From a virus: 33,314 nucleotides of DNA. The translations under genes and the position numbers were made by a program. Positions 22,796 to 30,407 of this stretch are shown here, one piece after another. Within the stretch, counting starts at the first letter, position 1; each line of letters opens with the position of its first letter. The notes beneath the pieces were generated by a model, which ran no database searches, was not told where the DNA came from, and saw only the letters and a list, made by a program, of their open reading frames with translations. The stretch is from IMG/VR virus record IMGVR_UViG_3300044629_000639, positions 1 through 33,314 of that record. One strand, given 5' to 3'.

Positions 22796-24069
22796 TGGGG
22801 TTCTCGTCCATGGATGATCTGGTCAATCAGGTCACAACAAACGGTAAGAAGGTTCGCACCGACTGGAACAAGGTCGTCACCCAAGTGCAGACTTCGGGTG
22901 CAGGGCGCTGGTTTGAACTCTTCACCGCCACCGGCAATCCCACCAACGGTTACTGGGGCAACTACGTTCGCAACTCCGGTTTCGATTCTGAGGCTGGCTG
23001 GACAGGTGGCGGTGCAGGCGGTTGGGCGTGGAATATTGCAGGAACTTACGTGCATACGGTAGGCACGACAGGTTCATTGACCCAGACCTCCGGCACAACG
23101 CTTGAGAACGGTGTGGTCTATACCGTCATCATCACTACTTCCTCAGTATCTGGGACGGTTGGCTTAACTGTATCGCTTGGCGGCGGTACGGCAGGTACGG
23201 CGATCACCACCGCAACCACCACGATTCAAGCAGTGACAGCCGGTGCAACTCAAGAAATCAACATCACTTGCAACACGGCATTCGGCTGCACAATCGACAA
23301 CTTCTACGTCATTCGCGGCGCTGTCAACGGGCGCACTCCCGGTTTCAAGCCAATGTCAGCAGAAACCGATCAAGGCGCATTGCGGCCGGGAGCAGTAACA
23401 GGCGGCACAGCGACCAAGCATTTGCTCAACATGAGCGCGATGACTTCGGGCGGTACGGTGGTTCCGACCACGTTGATGCTGGTCGACCTGCTTGGGGTGT
23501 ATGCCCGTATTGACCAGAACTATGCTACCTCGATCACCCTCGCAAATACCCTTACTCTACCGAGATACACTGACGGCGCAGGGGTCATGGCCTTCAACTG
23601 TGTGTTCCCGACAGTGACATCAACGGGCGCGCATAACATGCTGATTACCTACACCAATCAGGACAACGTAGGAAGTCGGGCAATGCCGCAGACCGTGGCC
23701 GCTACGGTGTCTGCTCTGTCGACGCACATTCACCACTCAGGTACAGCCGCCAACAACGTGGGACCATTCTTCCCCCTGCAGTCCGGTGACAGCGGGGTCA
23801 AGAAGATCGACACTTACCAACAGACTCTGGCTGGCGGCACGAACGTCTTCGTCAATCTCGTTCTATGCAAGCCGATCATGTCAATCCCGATCACGACGCA
23901 GTACGTCTTGGCCGAGCGTGACCTGCTCAACCAGTTCCCTTCGCTCCCGCTGATTCAGGAATCCGCTGCAACCTCTGGCGCGTGTCTGGCGTGGATTCAG
24001 TACGCGGGCGCTGCAACTCCCGCATCGACCAACTTCTTTGGCTCGCTTGAGTTTGCGTGGGGCGGTTAA
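22792..24069 (+). CDS. Structural protein B with inserted beta-sandwich domain
   Basis: This 425-residue protein is a paralogue of the 337-residue one: LPRYTDGAGVMAF, LITYTNQDNV, PFFPLQSGDSGVKKIDTYQQ and NVFVNLVLCKPI align with its C-terminal half. Compared with A it carries an extra segment at about residues 60-170 (VRNSGFDSEAGWTGGG, then many Gly/Thr beta strands), the look of a carbohydrate-binding jelly roll. AAGGAG lies just before the start, and the ATG overlaps the previous stop. It may bind host surface sugars; this is inference from domain appearance. Confidence 0.6.
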   Translation: MMGFSSMDDLVNQVTTNGKKVRTDWNKVVTQVQTSGAGRWFELFTATGNPTNGYWGNYVRNSGFDSEAGWTGGGAGGWAWNIAGTYVHTVGTTGSLTQTSGTTLENGVVYTVIITTSSVSGTVGLTVSLGGGTAGTAITTATTTIQAVTAGATQEINITCNTAFGCTIDNFYVIRGAVNGRTPGFKPMSAETDQGALRPGAVTGGTATKHLLNMSAMTSGGTVVPTTLMLVDLLGVYARIDQNYATSITLANTLTLPRYTDGAGVMAFNCVFPTVTSTGAHNMLITYTNQDNVGSRAMPQTVAATVSALSTHIHHSGTAANNVGPFFPLQSGDSGVKKIDTYQQTLAGGTNVFVNLVLCKPIMSIPITTQYVLAERDLLNQFPSLPLIQESAATSGACLAWIQYAGAATPASTNFFGSLEFAWGG

Positions 24070-25017
24070 GTGGCTCTGCTCGGTAACGGCTATCTTGTCA
24101 TCGGCCCGCTCCCAATGACTTACGTCAGCGGGGCGGCGAGTGGCCTTGGTTATCCCGGTAACAACCGTGCGATGTTTGCCCGTGGGGACCGAAAGAACCA
24201 GTATTCTGCATTCACCCAGAAAGCCGGTACGCCTGACGGCACCGAGCATCCAGTGTGCTGGATCATGCCCAACAAGGGCGGGGCAATGTCGGCGCAGACA
24301 ACGGTGAATCAGGACAACACGATAGCCGCCAACCTGCAAAAAGGCATCAACATGGAAGCCACCATGACGCAGGACGGCAGCATCACCGCCGCTGCGTTGT
24401 CGATGATCACCAGCATGACGGCGAACATGACCAACGCCAACACACTGACCGGGGGCATGCAGCTAACGATGAACCTCGCGGCGAACATGGTGCAGGAAGG
24501 GCAGATTGATGCCGCTCTCGGCCTGATCGCGTGGTGCTCCTCCAACATGGCGCAGACCGCCGACATGAGCGCGAGCAACCTGCGCGGCACGTTGAACATG
24601 GAAGCTTCCATCGTATCTTACGGGGAGCTTACACCGGAGGGGTTGCGTGACGCCGTGTGGAGCGCGGTGTTGGCGAACTATCCGGTAACGGGCACGGCAG
24701 GCAACACCCTCGCCTTGGCCGGTAGCGGTGGCGTGGATTACACGGCTCTGGCGAATGCAGTCTGGACTCGCGCGGAACGCACCTTGTCGGCCGATGGGAA
24801 TGCCGACGTAGCGGGGGCCGTCGCCGCCTACGCCATCGAATCTGGCTGGACTACCGAAACCCTGTTGCGCGTGTTCGCTGCCGTTCTCGCCGGCAAGGTG
24901 TCTGGCGCAGGAACCGGGACCGAAGTGTTCCGTGACATCAACGACACCAAGGACCGAGTCACGGCGACCGTGGATTCCAACGGCAACCGAACTGCGATTA
25001 CGCTGGATGGGTCATGA
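24070..25017 (+). CDS. Virion structural protein with Met/Asn-rich repeat region
   Basis: A GTG start directly follows the previous stop. This 315-residue protein starts ALLGNGYLVIGPLP. Residues about 80-185 form a repetitive region rich in Met, Asn, Ala and Thr with irregular copies of xNMxAxMxQ(D/E)G (INMEATMTQDG, LNMEASIVSYG). The C-terminal segment (LLRVFAAVLAGKVSGAGTGTEVFRD and TKDRVTATVDSNGNRT) is a common motif of phage virion proteins. It overlaps the next gene by 4 bases. Confidence 0.6.
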   Translation: MALLGNGYLVIGPLPMTYVSGAASGLGYPGNNRAMFARGDRKNQYSAFTQKAGTPDGTEHPVCWIMPNKGGAMSAQTTVNQDNTIAANLQKGINMEATMTQDGSITAAALSMITSMTANMTNANTLTGGMQLTMNLAANMVQEGQIDAALGLIAWCSSNMAQTADMSASNLRGTLNMEASIVSYGELTPEGLRDAVWSAVLANYPVTGTAGNTLALAGSGGVDYTALANAVWTRAERTLSADGNADVAGAVAAYAIESGWTTETLLRVFAAVLAGKVSGAGTGTEVFRDINDTKDRVTATVDSNGNRTAITLDGS

Positions 25018-25487
25018 GCAACCAGTTCTTCGGCCAGCAGCTTCTAGCTGCTCAATACTTCCGGCCACAGTATCTTCATGGTGCGGGGGTCACACCTGTT
25101 CAAGACGGACGTTCTGGTTACTGGAGACTGTTTTACTATCAACTGCAAGAAGAGGAGTTGAAAAAGCATGAGCAAAAGCAAGGACAAAAAACGCCGGAAG
25201 GAAAGAGCGAAGTCGCGAGCGAAACAACCACCGCTGTTCCCAAGAAGCCCAGAGCCAAGCCCCGAGTCGCAAAGCCGGTCGTAGACGAGCTGCCGAAGGT
25301 TCACCCGCGACCGATCTACCAAGCGCCGCCAAAACAGTTCGACGTAGCGCCGTGGCTGGAGACGCTTAACACAGAATTCAGGGCTTGGAACCTTTCAGCC
25401 CAAACACTACATGGCTTGCTGCAACAGAAGAAAGCGGCAAACGATGAAGAGGAAGAAATTATCACCATGCTGCTTTTGGCAGCTTAA
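25014..25487 (+). CDS. Hypothetical structural-operon protein with basic Pro-rich middle
   Basis: This 157-residue protein has an N-terminal aromatic part (QFFGQQLLAAQYFRPQYL, SGYWRLFYYQ), a Lys/Glu/Pro-rich linker (residues 45-105), and an acidic helix at the end (QKKAANDEEEEIITMLLLAA). The ATG overlaps the previous stop. Similar short proteins follow tail genes in several phages I recall, with no defined job. Confidence 0.55.
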   Translation: MSNQFFGQQLLAAQYFRPQYLHGAGVTPVQDGRSGYWRLFYYQLQEEELKKHEQKQGQKTPEGKSEVASETTTAVPKKPRAKPRVAKPVVDELPKVHPRPIYQAPPKQFDVAPWLETLNTEFRAWNLSAQTLHGLLQQKKAANDEEEEIITMLLLAA

Positions 25488-25502
25488 TTCAAGGAGAACG
25501 TG

Positions 25503-25673
25503 ATGGGAAGTCTCGCGAAGCAGTTGCAAGGCCAGAGTCAACAAGTCAAGATGTATGCCAAGGTTGGCAAGGTCATGAAGCACGATGACGAAGCTCAGGA
25601 CAAGGTTCTCATCGCCAAGGCGCTGAAGGCCAAGGGTCTGAAGTGTGGCGGAAAGGCGAAGGGAAAGAAATAA
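25503..25673 (+). CDS. Tiny Lys-rich protein, 56 aa
   Basis: AAGGAG lies 6 nt before this ATG. The product (MGSLAKQLQGQSQQVKMYAK, ending CGGKAKGKK) is basic and helical. Its TAA shares a base with the next ATG. It is probably real because of the RBS and coupling. DNA binding is possible given its charge, but not shown. Confidence 0.55.
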   Translation: MGSLAKQLQGQSQQVKMYAKVGKVMKHDDEAQDKVLIAKALKAKGLKCGGKAKGKK

Positions 25674-25897
25674 TGGACATCTTTGTCAAGTACCCCAATG
25701 ACGAAACTCTCCACCACTACCGCAGTGGCGACGGCGAAGGTTCTGACGCCGCTTCGTTCCGTGCCGTCACTCTCGGCGGTCGGCGTGATCTACAGCTCTT
25801 CGATGCTGAAGGTGTCGAGTTGGATGCCGAAGAAGTCGTGGCTGAGGAAGTTGTTTCCGCATCGGTCAAGAAACGGAAGGCGGCTACCACCAAATGA
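25673..25897 (+). CDS. Small acidic hypothetical protein, 74 aa
   Basis: The start is the ATG at 25673, sharing a base with the previous TAA; a longer frame upstream overlaps the Lys-rich gene. The product starts MDIFVKYPNDETLHHYRSGD and has an acidic run (DAEEVVAEEVV) and a Lys/Arg-rich end (KKRKAATTK). The stop overlaps the next start. Function unknown. Confidence 0.55.
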   Translation: MDIFVKYPNDETLHHYRSGDGEGSDAASFRAVTLGGRRDLQLFDAEGVELDAEEVVAEEVVSASVKKRKAATTK

Positions 25898-26094
25898 ATG
25901 ACCCCACTGTTGCGCGATTCATAGGAGAAGCCAGACAGGCTTTAGCTCAGATCGCAGAAGACGCTATGAAGTTTCCGAAAGCTGACCCGTTCGAGCACGG
26001 AAGCCAAGTAGGTAGGTATCAAGGTCTCGATTTCGCGCTAGAGATCATGAATGACATTTTGCGCGGTGATGATGAAAAGGAACGCAACTCATGA
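25894..26094 (+). CDS. Small hypothetical protein, 66 aa
   Basis: A compact, mainly helical product (RFIGEARQALAQIAEDAM, FALEIMNDILRGDDEKE). Both ends overlap neighbours by ATGA, which supports coding. It lies directly upstream of the co-chaperonin gene. The helical pattern is compatible with a small oligomer; no family is recognised. Confidence 0.55.
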   Translation: MNDPTVARFIGEARQALAQIAEDAMKFPKADPFEHGSQVGRYQGLDFALEIMNDILRGDDEKERNS

Positions 26095-26495
26095 ATAAAG
26101 ATGAGTATATAGTAGCGCATTTTCCAGAAGTTGCACCTGGCGCCCGACCTTGCGGTAACCAAGTGTTGGTGCAGTTCCGCACTTTGAAGTCTACTTCAAA
26201 AGGCGGCATTGTGATGGTCAATGATACGAAGGACTTCAACAACGGGAACACTCAGATCGCACGCGTTGTTGGGCTTGGTCACATTGCCTACAAGGATCGC
26301 AACACTGGAGAAGACTGGAAGGAGGGCGCGTGGGCGGCGATAGGCGATATCGTCATCGTTCCGCGTTGGGGTGGTTTTCGCTTTGAAGTGCCGATTCCCG
26401 GTACGGAAGACAAAGCGATTTTCGCCATTTTCGAGGACTTCAACCTGAAGATAGTGGTTGAGTCGAATTTCGAAGCATTCGATACACTTCTGTGA
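26091..26495 (+). CDS. Phage GroES-like co-chaperonin
   Basis: This 134-residue protein shows the Cpn10 beta-barrel layout: GNQVLVQFRTL (22-32), a mobile-loop-like STSKGGIVMV (34-43), ARVVGLG (57-63), AIGDIVIVPRWGG (83-95), and an end segment FAIFEDFNLKIVVE (111-124). It lies two genes before the capsid protein and directly upstream of the scaffold. In T4, gp31 replaces GroES so that the host GroEL can fold the capsid protein. The same role is likely here, with no GroEL in the window. It is longer than host GroES (about 97 aa), as phage versions often are. Confidence 0.75.
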   Translation: MNKDEYIVAHFPEVAPGARPCGNQVLVQFRTLKSTSKGGIVMVNDTKDFNNGNTQIARVVGLGHIAYKDRNTGEDWKEGAWAAIGDIVIVPRWGGFRFEVPIPGTEDKAIFAIFEDFNLKIVVESNFEAFDTLL

Positions 26496-26507
26496 GGAAT
26501 ACAGATC

Positions 26508-27473
26508 ATGGCTGAAGAACAGAAAGATGAAGAACTGAAGATGACCGAGGCGGAAGACGGCTCGCTCATCGTGGGCGAACCACCGAAAGACGAGCCCAAA
26601 GAAGACGAGGTAGATGAGACACTTTCCACCTCCGATGAACATCACGAAGACGAAGCTGCGCCAGACGCTGAGACTGCTGAAGAAGCCGAAGCTCGGCGTG
26701 TTCGTAATCGTGAGCGCCGCGCTCAGAACAAGGAGTCGCGCAAGAACTATATTGAGTCCTTGAAACGTGAGCTGGCCTCCCGTGACGCCGTTATTAACGA
26801 CCTTTCGACCCGCGTAGCGAGCGTTGAACAACGGAACGTCGGCAGTCAGCTTGCCCAAATTGACTCCAGTATCAAAGAAGCGGAGCAGTACTATAATCAC
26901 TTCAAGAGCGTCAATCAGCAAGCCATTGAACAGGCCAACGGCGCAGCGGCGGTAGACGCGCAAGAAAAAATGTTTGCGGCTCAGCAGCGGTACCAGATGC
27001 TTCAGAACGCCAAGAAGCAGATGAGCACCCAAGCGACGAAACCCGCGCCTCTTGATCCGCGACTGAAGCAACACGCTGAGGCATGGATGTCCAAGAACGA
27101 GTGGTATGATCCCAGCGGTTCGGACATGGACAGCGACTTGGTTCTGAAGCTGGACGACCGGCTGGTCAAAGAAGGCTGGAACCCCACCACTGAAGAGTAC
27201 TGGCAGGAACTTGACGCTCGTGTCAAGAAGTATCTGCCCCACAAAGCAAATTCCAGCTATAATAAGCCGCAAGTGAATAGTGGTTCAAAGCCGAGAGTTC
27301 CAGTTGCTGGCTCAAACCAAGATTCATCTAGCGGTGTAAAGTCATCGTACCGACTATCTGCTGAGCGTGTTCAAGCTCTCAAAGATGCCGGCACTTATGA
27401 CGATCCCGTGAAACGCGCTGATGCGATTCGTCGTTTTCAGCAATATGACAAGGAGCACGCAAATGGCAACTAA
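26508..27473 (+). CDS. Capsid scaffolding protein
   Basis: This 321-residue protein is very acidic at the N-terminus (residues 1-65). A long coiled coil at about 70-170 (EEAEARRVRNRERRAQNKES, RDAVINDLSTRVASVEQRN) follows, and a basic tail contains a Ser/Pro-rich linker and RLSAERVQALKDAGTYDD. This composition plus the place just before the capsid genes marks it as the scaffold. The N-terminal acid and C-terminal basic ends match the usual scaffold shape. GAGGAA precedes the ATG. It guides prohead assembly and should leave before packaging. Confidence 0.78.
   Translation: MAEEQKDEELKMTEAEDGSLIVGEPPKDEPKEDEVDETLSTSDEHHEDEAAPDAETAEEAEARRVRNRERRAQNKESRKNYIESLKRELASRDAVINDLSTRVASVEQRNVGSQLAQIDSSIKEAEQYYNHFKSVNQQAIEQANGAAAVDAQEKMFAAQQRYQMLQNAKKQMSTQATKPAPLDPRLKQHAEAWMSKNEWYDPSGSDMDSDLVLKLDDRLVKEGWNPTTEEYWQELDARVKKYLPHKANSSYNKPQVNSGSKPRVPVAGSNQDSSSGVKSSYRLSAERVQALKDAGTYDDPVKRADAIRRFQQYDKEHANGN
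27255..27263 (+). promoter_or_regulatory. AGCTATAAT motif inside the scaffold gene
   Basis: The recurrent 9-mer lies about 200 nt upstream of the 185-aa head gene. It may drive extra expression of the capsid genes downstream, or be chance, because it lies in coding sequence. Confidence 0.25.
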
Positions 27474-28020
27474 AGACAACTTCGGCGATGATCGCCTCAA
27501 GAAGGATGCTGGCGAAGCTGTTCGTGGCTCCCGTGACGGCGCGGATATTGATCGCGTACAGAATGATGGATCCAGTATGTCGGCGGAACAACGCCGTAAG
27601 GCTCTCCGCCAAGACTGGGTACAAGAAATACTCCCCTCTCCCCCTGACCTTCCCGGCTTCCATTGTTGCTGGCTGAGCACGACCAACTCCACCGACCCGA
27701 TCTACAAGCGGGTTCAGCGGGGCTACGTGCCGGTGAAAGCAACTGAAGTTCCCGGCTTCGGTACCCAGTACATGGCGCAGGGCGGCGAGTTCGATGGCTG
27801 CGTAGCTTGCAACGAAATGCTGCTGTTCAAGATCGAGAAGCAGACGTACAACGATCTTATGACTATCTTCCACCACGATATGCCGCTGGAACAAGAAGCT
27901 GCGATCCGTGAGCGTGTGGAGTCAAGTCAGGAACGTGACAGCAGCGGACGGCAACTCGGCAGCGTTGAAGGGGATTTTGACAAACTGGGCCGCTCGCGCG
28001 GCACACCAACCTTCATTTAA
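27463..28020 (+). CDS. Hypothetical head-region protein, 185 aa
   Basis: The start is the ATG at 27463 (MATKDNFGDDRLKK) with AAGGAG 7 nt upstream; a longer frame overlaps the scaffold. Residues 45-130 (WVQEILPSPPDLPGFHCCWL, DPIYKRVQRGYVPVKATEV) are a conserved-looking domain that I associate with proteins between scaffold and capsid in podovirus-like genomes. It contains a CxxC (CVAC). Function unknown; probably involved in head assembly. Confidence 0.6.
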   Translation: MATKDNFGDDRLKKDAGEAVRGSRDGADIDRVQNDGSSMSAEQRRKALRQDWVQEILPSPPDLPGFHCCWLSTTNSTDPIYKRVQRGYVPVKATEVPGFGTQYMAQGGEFDGCVACNEMLLFKIEKQTYNDLMTIFHHDMPLEQEAAIRERVESSQERDSSGRQLGSVEGDFDKLGRSRGTPTFI

Positions 28021-28029
28021 GGAGACATA

Positions 28030-28590
28030 ATGTCTGCCACCGCATCATACTTCGGCGCTCGCGCTGTAAGTCATCCCAGCGGCACCATTCGCACGGAGAC
28101 CTTCTTCCCGACGGTTTCCACGATGGCTGCTATCTACAAGGGCGACCTTGTCAAACTCAGTGGCCTAGATACGGTATGCATCGTCTCTGGCGCTGGCGAC
28201 GCTTCGATCGGCGTGTTCGATGGTTGTCGTTACAACGACTCCACCGGCAAGCCCGTCTATTCACCCTACTGGCCCGGTTCGACTGCCGGCGCCACGAACA
28301 TCGAGTTCTATGTCATCACTGACATTCAGACGACGTTCGAGATTCAAGCCAGCATTGCTGTGGCCGCAACGGCGATTGGCGATTCCGCCAACATCACCTA
28401 CGCTGCTGGCAGCGCGGTGACTGGGCAATCCGGCAGCTACATTGCTGCGCTGTCTGGCGCTGGCGCTGTGGGTAACTTCCGCATCGCGGGTGTTGGGCAA
28501 CAAATCGACAACGCGTGGGGCGATGCTAAGACCATCGTACGCGTTACCATTGGCGCTAACCAGCGCTTCACGCAAGTTAACGCCATCTAA
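28030..28590 (+). CDS. Putative head decoration protein
   Basis: This 186-residue, beta-rich, Gly/Ala/Thr-rich protein (ASYFGARAVSHPSGTI, FYVITDIQTTFEIQA, IGDSANITYAAGSAV) lies directly before the major capsid gene. AAGGAG lies 7 nt before the ATG. Small beta-rich proteins in this position often decorate or stabilise the capsid; this assignment is from context. Confidence 0.55.
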   Translation: MSATASYFGARAVSHPSGTIRTETFFPTVSTMAAIYKGDLVKLSGLDTVCIVSGAGDASIGVFDGCRYNDSTGKPVYSPYWPGSTAGATNIEFYVITDIQTTFEIQASIAVAATAIGDSANITYAAGSAVTGQSGSYIAALSGAGAVGNFRIAGVGQQIDNAWGDAKTIVRVTIGANQRFTQVNAI

Positions 28591-28601
28591 AGGAGACTGA
28601 C

Positions 28602-29525
28602 ATGGCAACCCCAATGCGCAGTTCTGACTTTAGGTCAATCGTTGAGCCCATCCTCAACCAAGCCTTCGATGGTGTGTATGACCAGCGTGCCGATGAATAC
28701 AAGCAGGTCTTTCAGGAAAGCACGGGCATCGCTCGCGCCTACCACGAAGAGCCGATGCTGTACGGCATGTCCACTGCCCAAGTCCTCCCGGATGCGAATC
28801 CGGTGGCCTACGACAGCGGCGGTCAGTTGTTTGTCAAGCGTTACACCTACGACGTCTATGGTCTGGCTTTCGCCATCACCAAGGTGTTGGAGGAAGACGG
28901 CGATGCGATTCGTATCGGCTCCACCTACTCGAAGCATCTGGCTCAATCGATGACCGAGGCGCTGGAAACCGTTTGCGCGAACGACTTCAACCGTGCGTTC
29001 ACCTCCGGCTATACCGGTGGCGATGGCATCATCCTGTGCTCGGCCAGCCACACGGCCCTTGCAACGGGTGACTCCACGGCGACTTCGAACCTGCTGACGA
29101 CTTCGGCTGCACTCAGCCAGACCTCACTGGAACAGATGCTGGTGCAAATCCGCCAAGCCTCCGACCCGCGTGGTAAGAAGATCCGTCTACTCCCGAAGAA
29201 GCTGGTCATCTCCCCGAGCAACTCGTTCCAAGCTGAAGTTCTGCTGAAGAGCGTGCTGCGCGCCGGCACCAACAACAATGACCTCAACCCCGTCAAGTCG
29301 ATGGGCCAGCTGAGCGACATTGCTGTTCTGTCGCGTATGACCTCCGCAACCGCGTGGTTCATTCAGACCGATGCCGACAACGGTATGCAGGTCAAGTGGC
29401 GTCGCAAGGTTCAGAAGAGCATGGAAGGTGACTTCGAGACTGATTCGGTTCGCTACAAGTCGACCATGCGCTTCGGCCATGGCTGGACTGACTGGCGCAC
29501 CGTGTTCGGCACTCCCGGCACCTAA
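28602..29525 (+). CDS. Major capsid protein
   Basis: This 307-residue protein follows scaffold and head proteins and has a strong AAGGAG. It starts SDFRSIVEPILNQAFDGVYD. Conserved-looking parts include KRYTYDVYGLAFAITKVLEED, a Gly-containing loop GGDGIILCSASHTALATGD, and an end WRRKVQKSMEGDFETDSVRY then FGHGWTDWR. The pattern fits the HK97-fold class related to Mu-like gpT capsid proteins. A stable hairpin lies just after the stop. It forms the shell. Confidence 0.8.
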   Translation: MATPMRSSDFRSIVEPILNQAFDGVYDQRADEYKQVFQESTGIARAYHEEPMLYGMSTAQVLPDANPVAYDSGGQLFVKRYTYDVYGLAFAITKVLEEDGDAIRIGSTYSKHLAQSMTEALETVCANDFNRAFTSGYTGGDGIILCSASHTALATGDSTATSNLLTTSAALSQTSLEQMLVQIRQASDPRGKKIRLLPKKLVISPSNSFQAEVLLKSVLRAGTNNNDLNPVKSMGQLSDIAVLSRMTSATAWFIQTDADNGMQVKWRRKVQKSMEGDFETDSVRYKSTMRFGHGWTDWRTVFGTPGT

Positions 29526-29540
29526 GCAGTAAAGAAACAT

Positions 29541-29564
29541 CCCGACCCTCATTCGGGGGTCGGG
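29541..29564 (+). terminator. Hairpin after the major capsid gene
   Basis: CCCGACCC (29541-29548) pairs perfectly with GGGTCGGG (29557-29564) around an 8-nt loop, 16 nt after the capsid stop. No U-tract follows, so it may attenuate or protect the capsid mRNA rather than end it fully. Confidence 0.5.
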
Positions 29565-29606
29565 AACTTCAAATCGAGTGGTTCAAGCCACAGAGGAGAA
29601 TTCAAA

Positions 29607-30344
29607 ATGCAAGTATCTGATGACCTGTACCTCGGTCCTGCCGTAGCTGGCGGCTCCGGGGTTTCTGTTGGCCCTTCGCCGATGACTGTTGGCGTTGGCC
29701 CGCTTGGCCGTGTCTATGTCTACGACATCGCCCCAGCTGCTCTAGCTGCGAACAACCTCGCCACCTCCCAGAATCCGGGCTCTGGCGCTTCATTCACCCT
29801 GACTGCTGGCGCAGGCATCACGCAAGTGACGCTCGCCAACGGAGTTCTGGGCTATCAATTCGACGTGCCGCGTGCCGTGCGCGTGGTGGCAGCTGGCGCG
29901 AATACCGCCACCTACACCATCTCCGGCTATGACGTGTACGGCCAAGCGATGACCCAAACCATCGCAGCCCCGAGCACCTCCACGGTCACCACGACCAAGG
30001 CGTTCAAGGTCGTGACCAGCATCACCAACGCCAATGCTACTGCCGGCACCAACAACCTGACCGTCGGCACCACTGACGTGTTTGGCCTTCCGGTGGCTGT
30101 ATCCAATGTAGCCTACATCCTGAGCGTCAAGTGGGATGCAACGCTGGCTTCCAACGCTGGCACCTTCACCGCAGCGGACGCCACGACTCCGTCGGCGACC
30201 ACGGGCGACGTGCGAGGCACCTTCCTGCAAACGGGCAATGCTTCGGACGGTACGCGGCGCTTGGTTATTGCCATCGCTGTTCCGGCAATCGGCTCTGGCC
30301 CCACGGCAACTCGTGCGGGTGCTTTCGGTCTGACGCAGTTCTAA
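29607..30344 (+). CDS. Beta-rich structural protein (paralogue of the next gene)
   Basis: This 245-residue protein is rich in Ala, Thr and Val with an immunoglobulin-like beta pattern. A repeat-like segment (ATYTISGYDVYGQAMTQTI, then FKVVTSITNANATAG) aligns by eye with the following 213-residue protein (ITFTIIGTDSNGMAQTETG, FKTITTITPSATMG). GAGGAG precedes the ATG. Probably a capsid decoration or virion surface protein; hairpins lie on both sides. Confidence 0.6.
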   Translation: MQVSDDLYLGPAVAGGSGVSVGPSPMTVGVGPLGRVYVYDIAPAALAANNLATSQNPGSGASFTLTAGAGITQVTLANGVLGYQFDVPRAVRVVAAGANTATYTISGYDVYGQAMTQTIAAPSTSTVTTTKAFKVVTSITNANATAGTNNLTVGTTDVFGLPVAVSNVAYILSVKWDATLASNAGTFTAADATTPSATTGDVRGTFLQTGNASDGTRRLVIAIAVPAIGSGPTATRAGAFGLTQF

Positions 30345-30359
30345 GAATCAAGGACTCAT

Positions 30360-30381
30360 CCGGGGGTCGTGTGATCCCCGG
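30360..30381 (+). terminator. Hairpin between the paralogous structural genes
   Basis: CCGGGGGTC pairs with GATCCCCGG (one G-U pair) around GTGT, 15 nt after the stop of the 245-aa gene. No U-tract is present, so it looks like the capsid-gene hairpin: an attenuator or stability element. Confidence 0.5.
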
Positions 30382-30407
30382 CGTTTCACGTAAGGAAAGG
30401 AAATACC

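Noticed and set aside
21782-25017. A diversity-generating retroelement acting on the putative receptor-binding genes
   Set aside because: No reverse transcriptase and no template/variable repeat pair were seen in the window.
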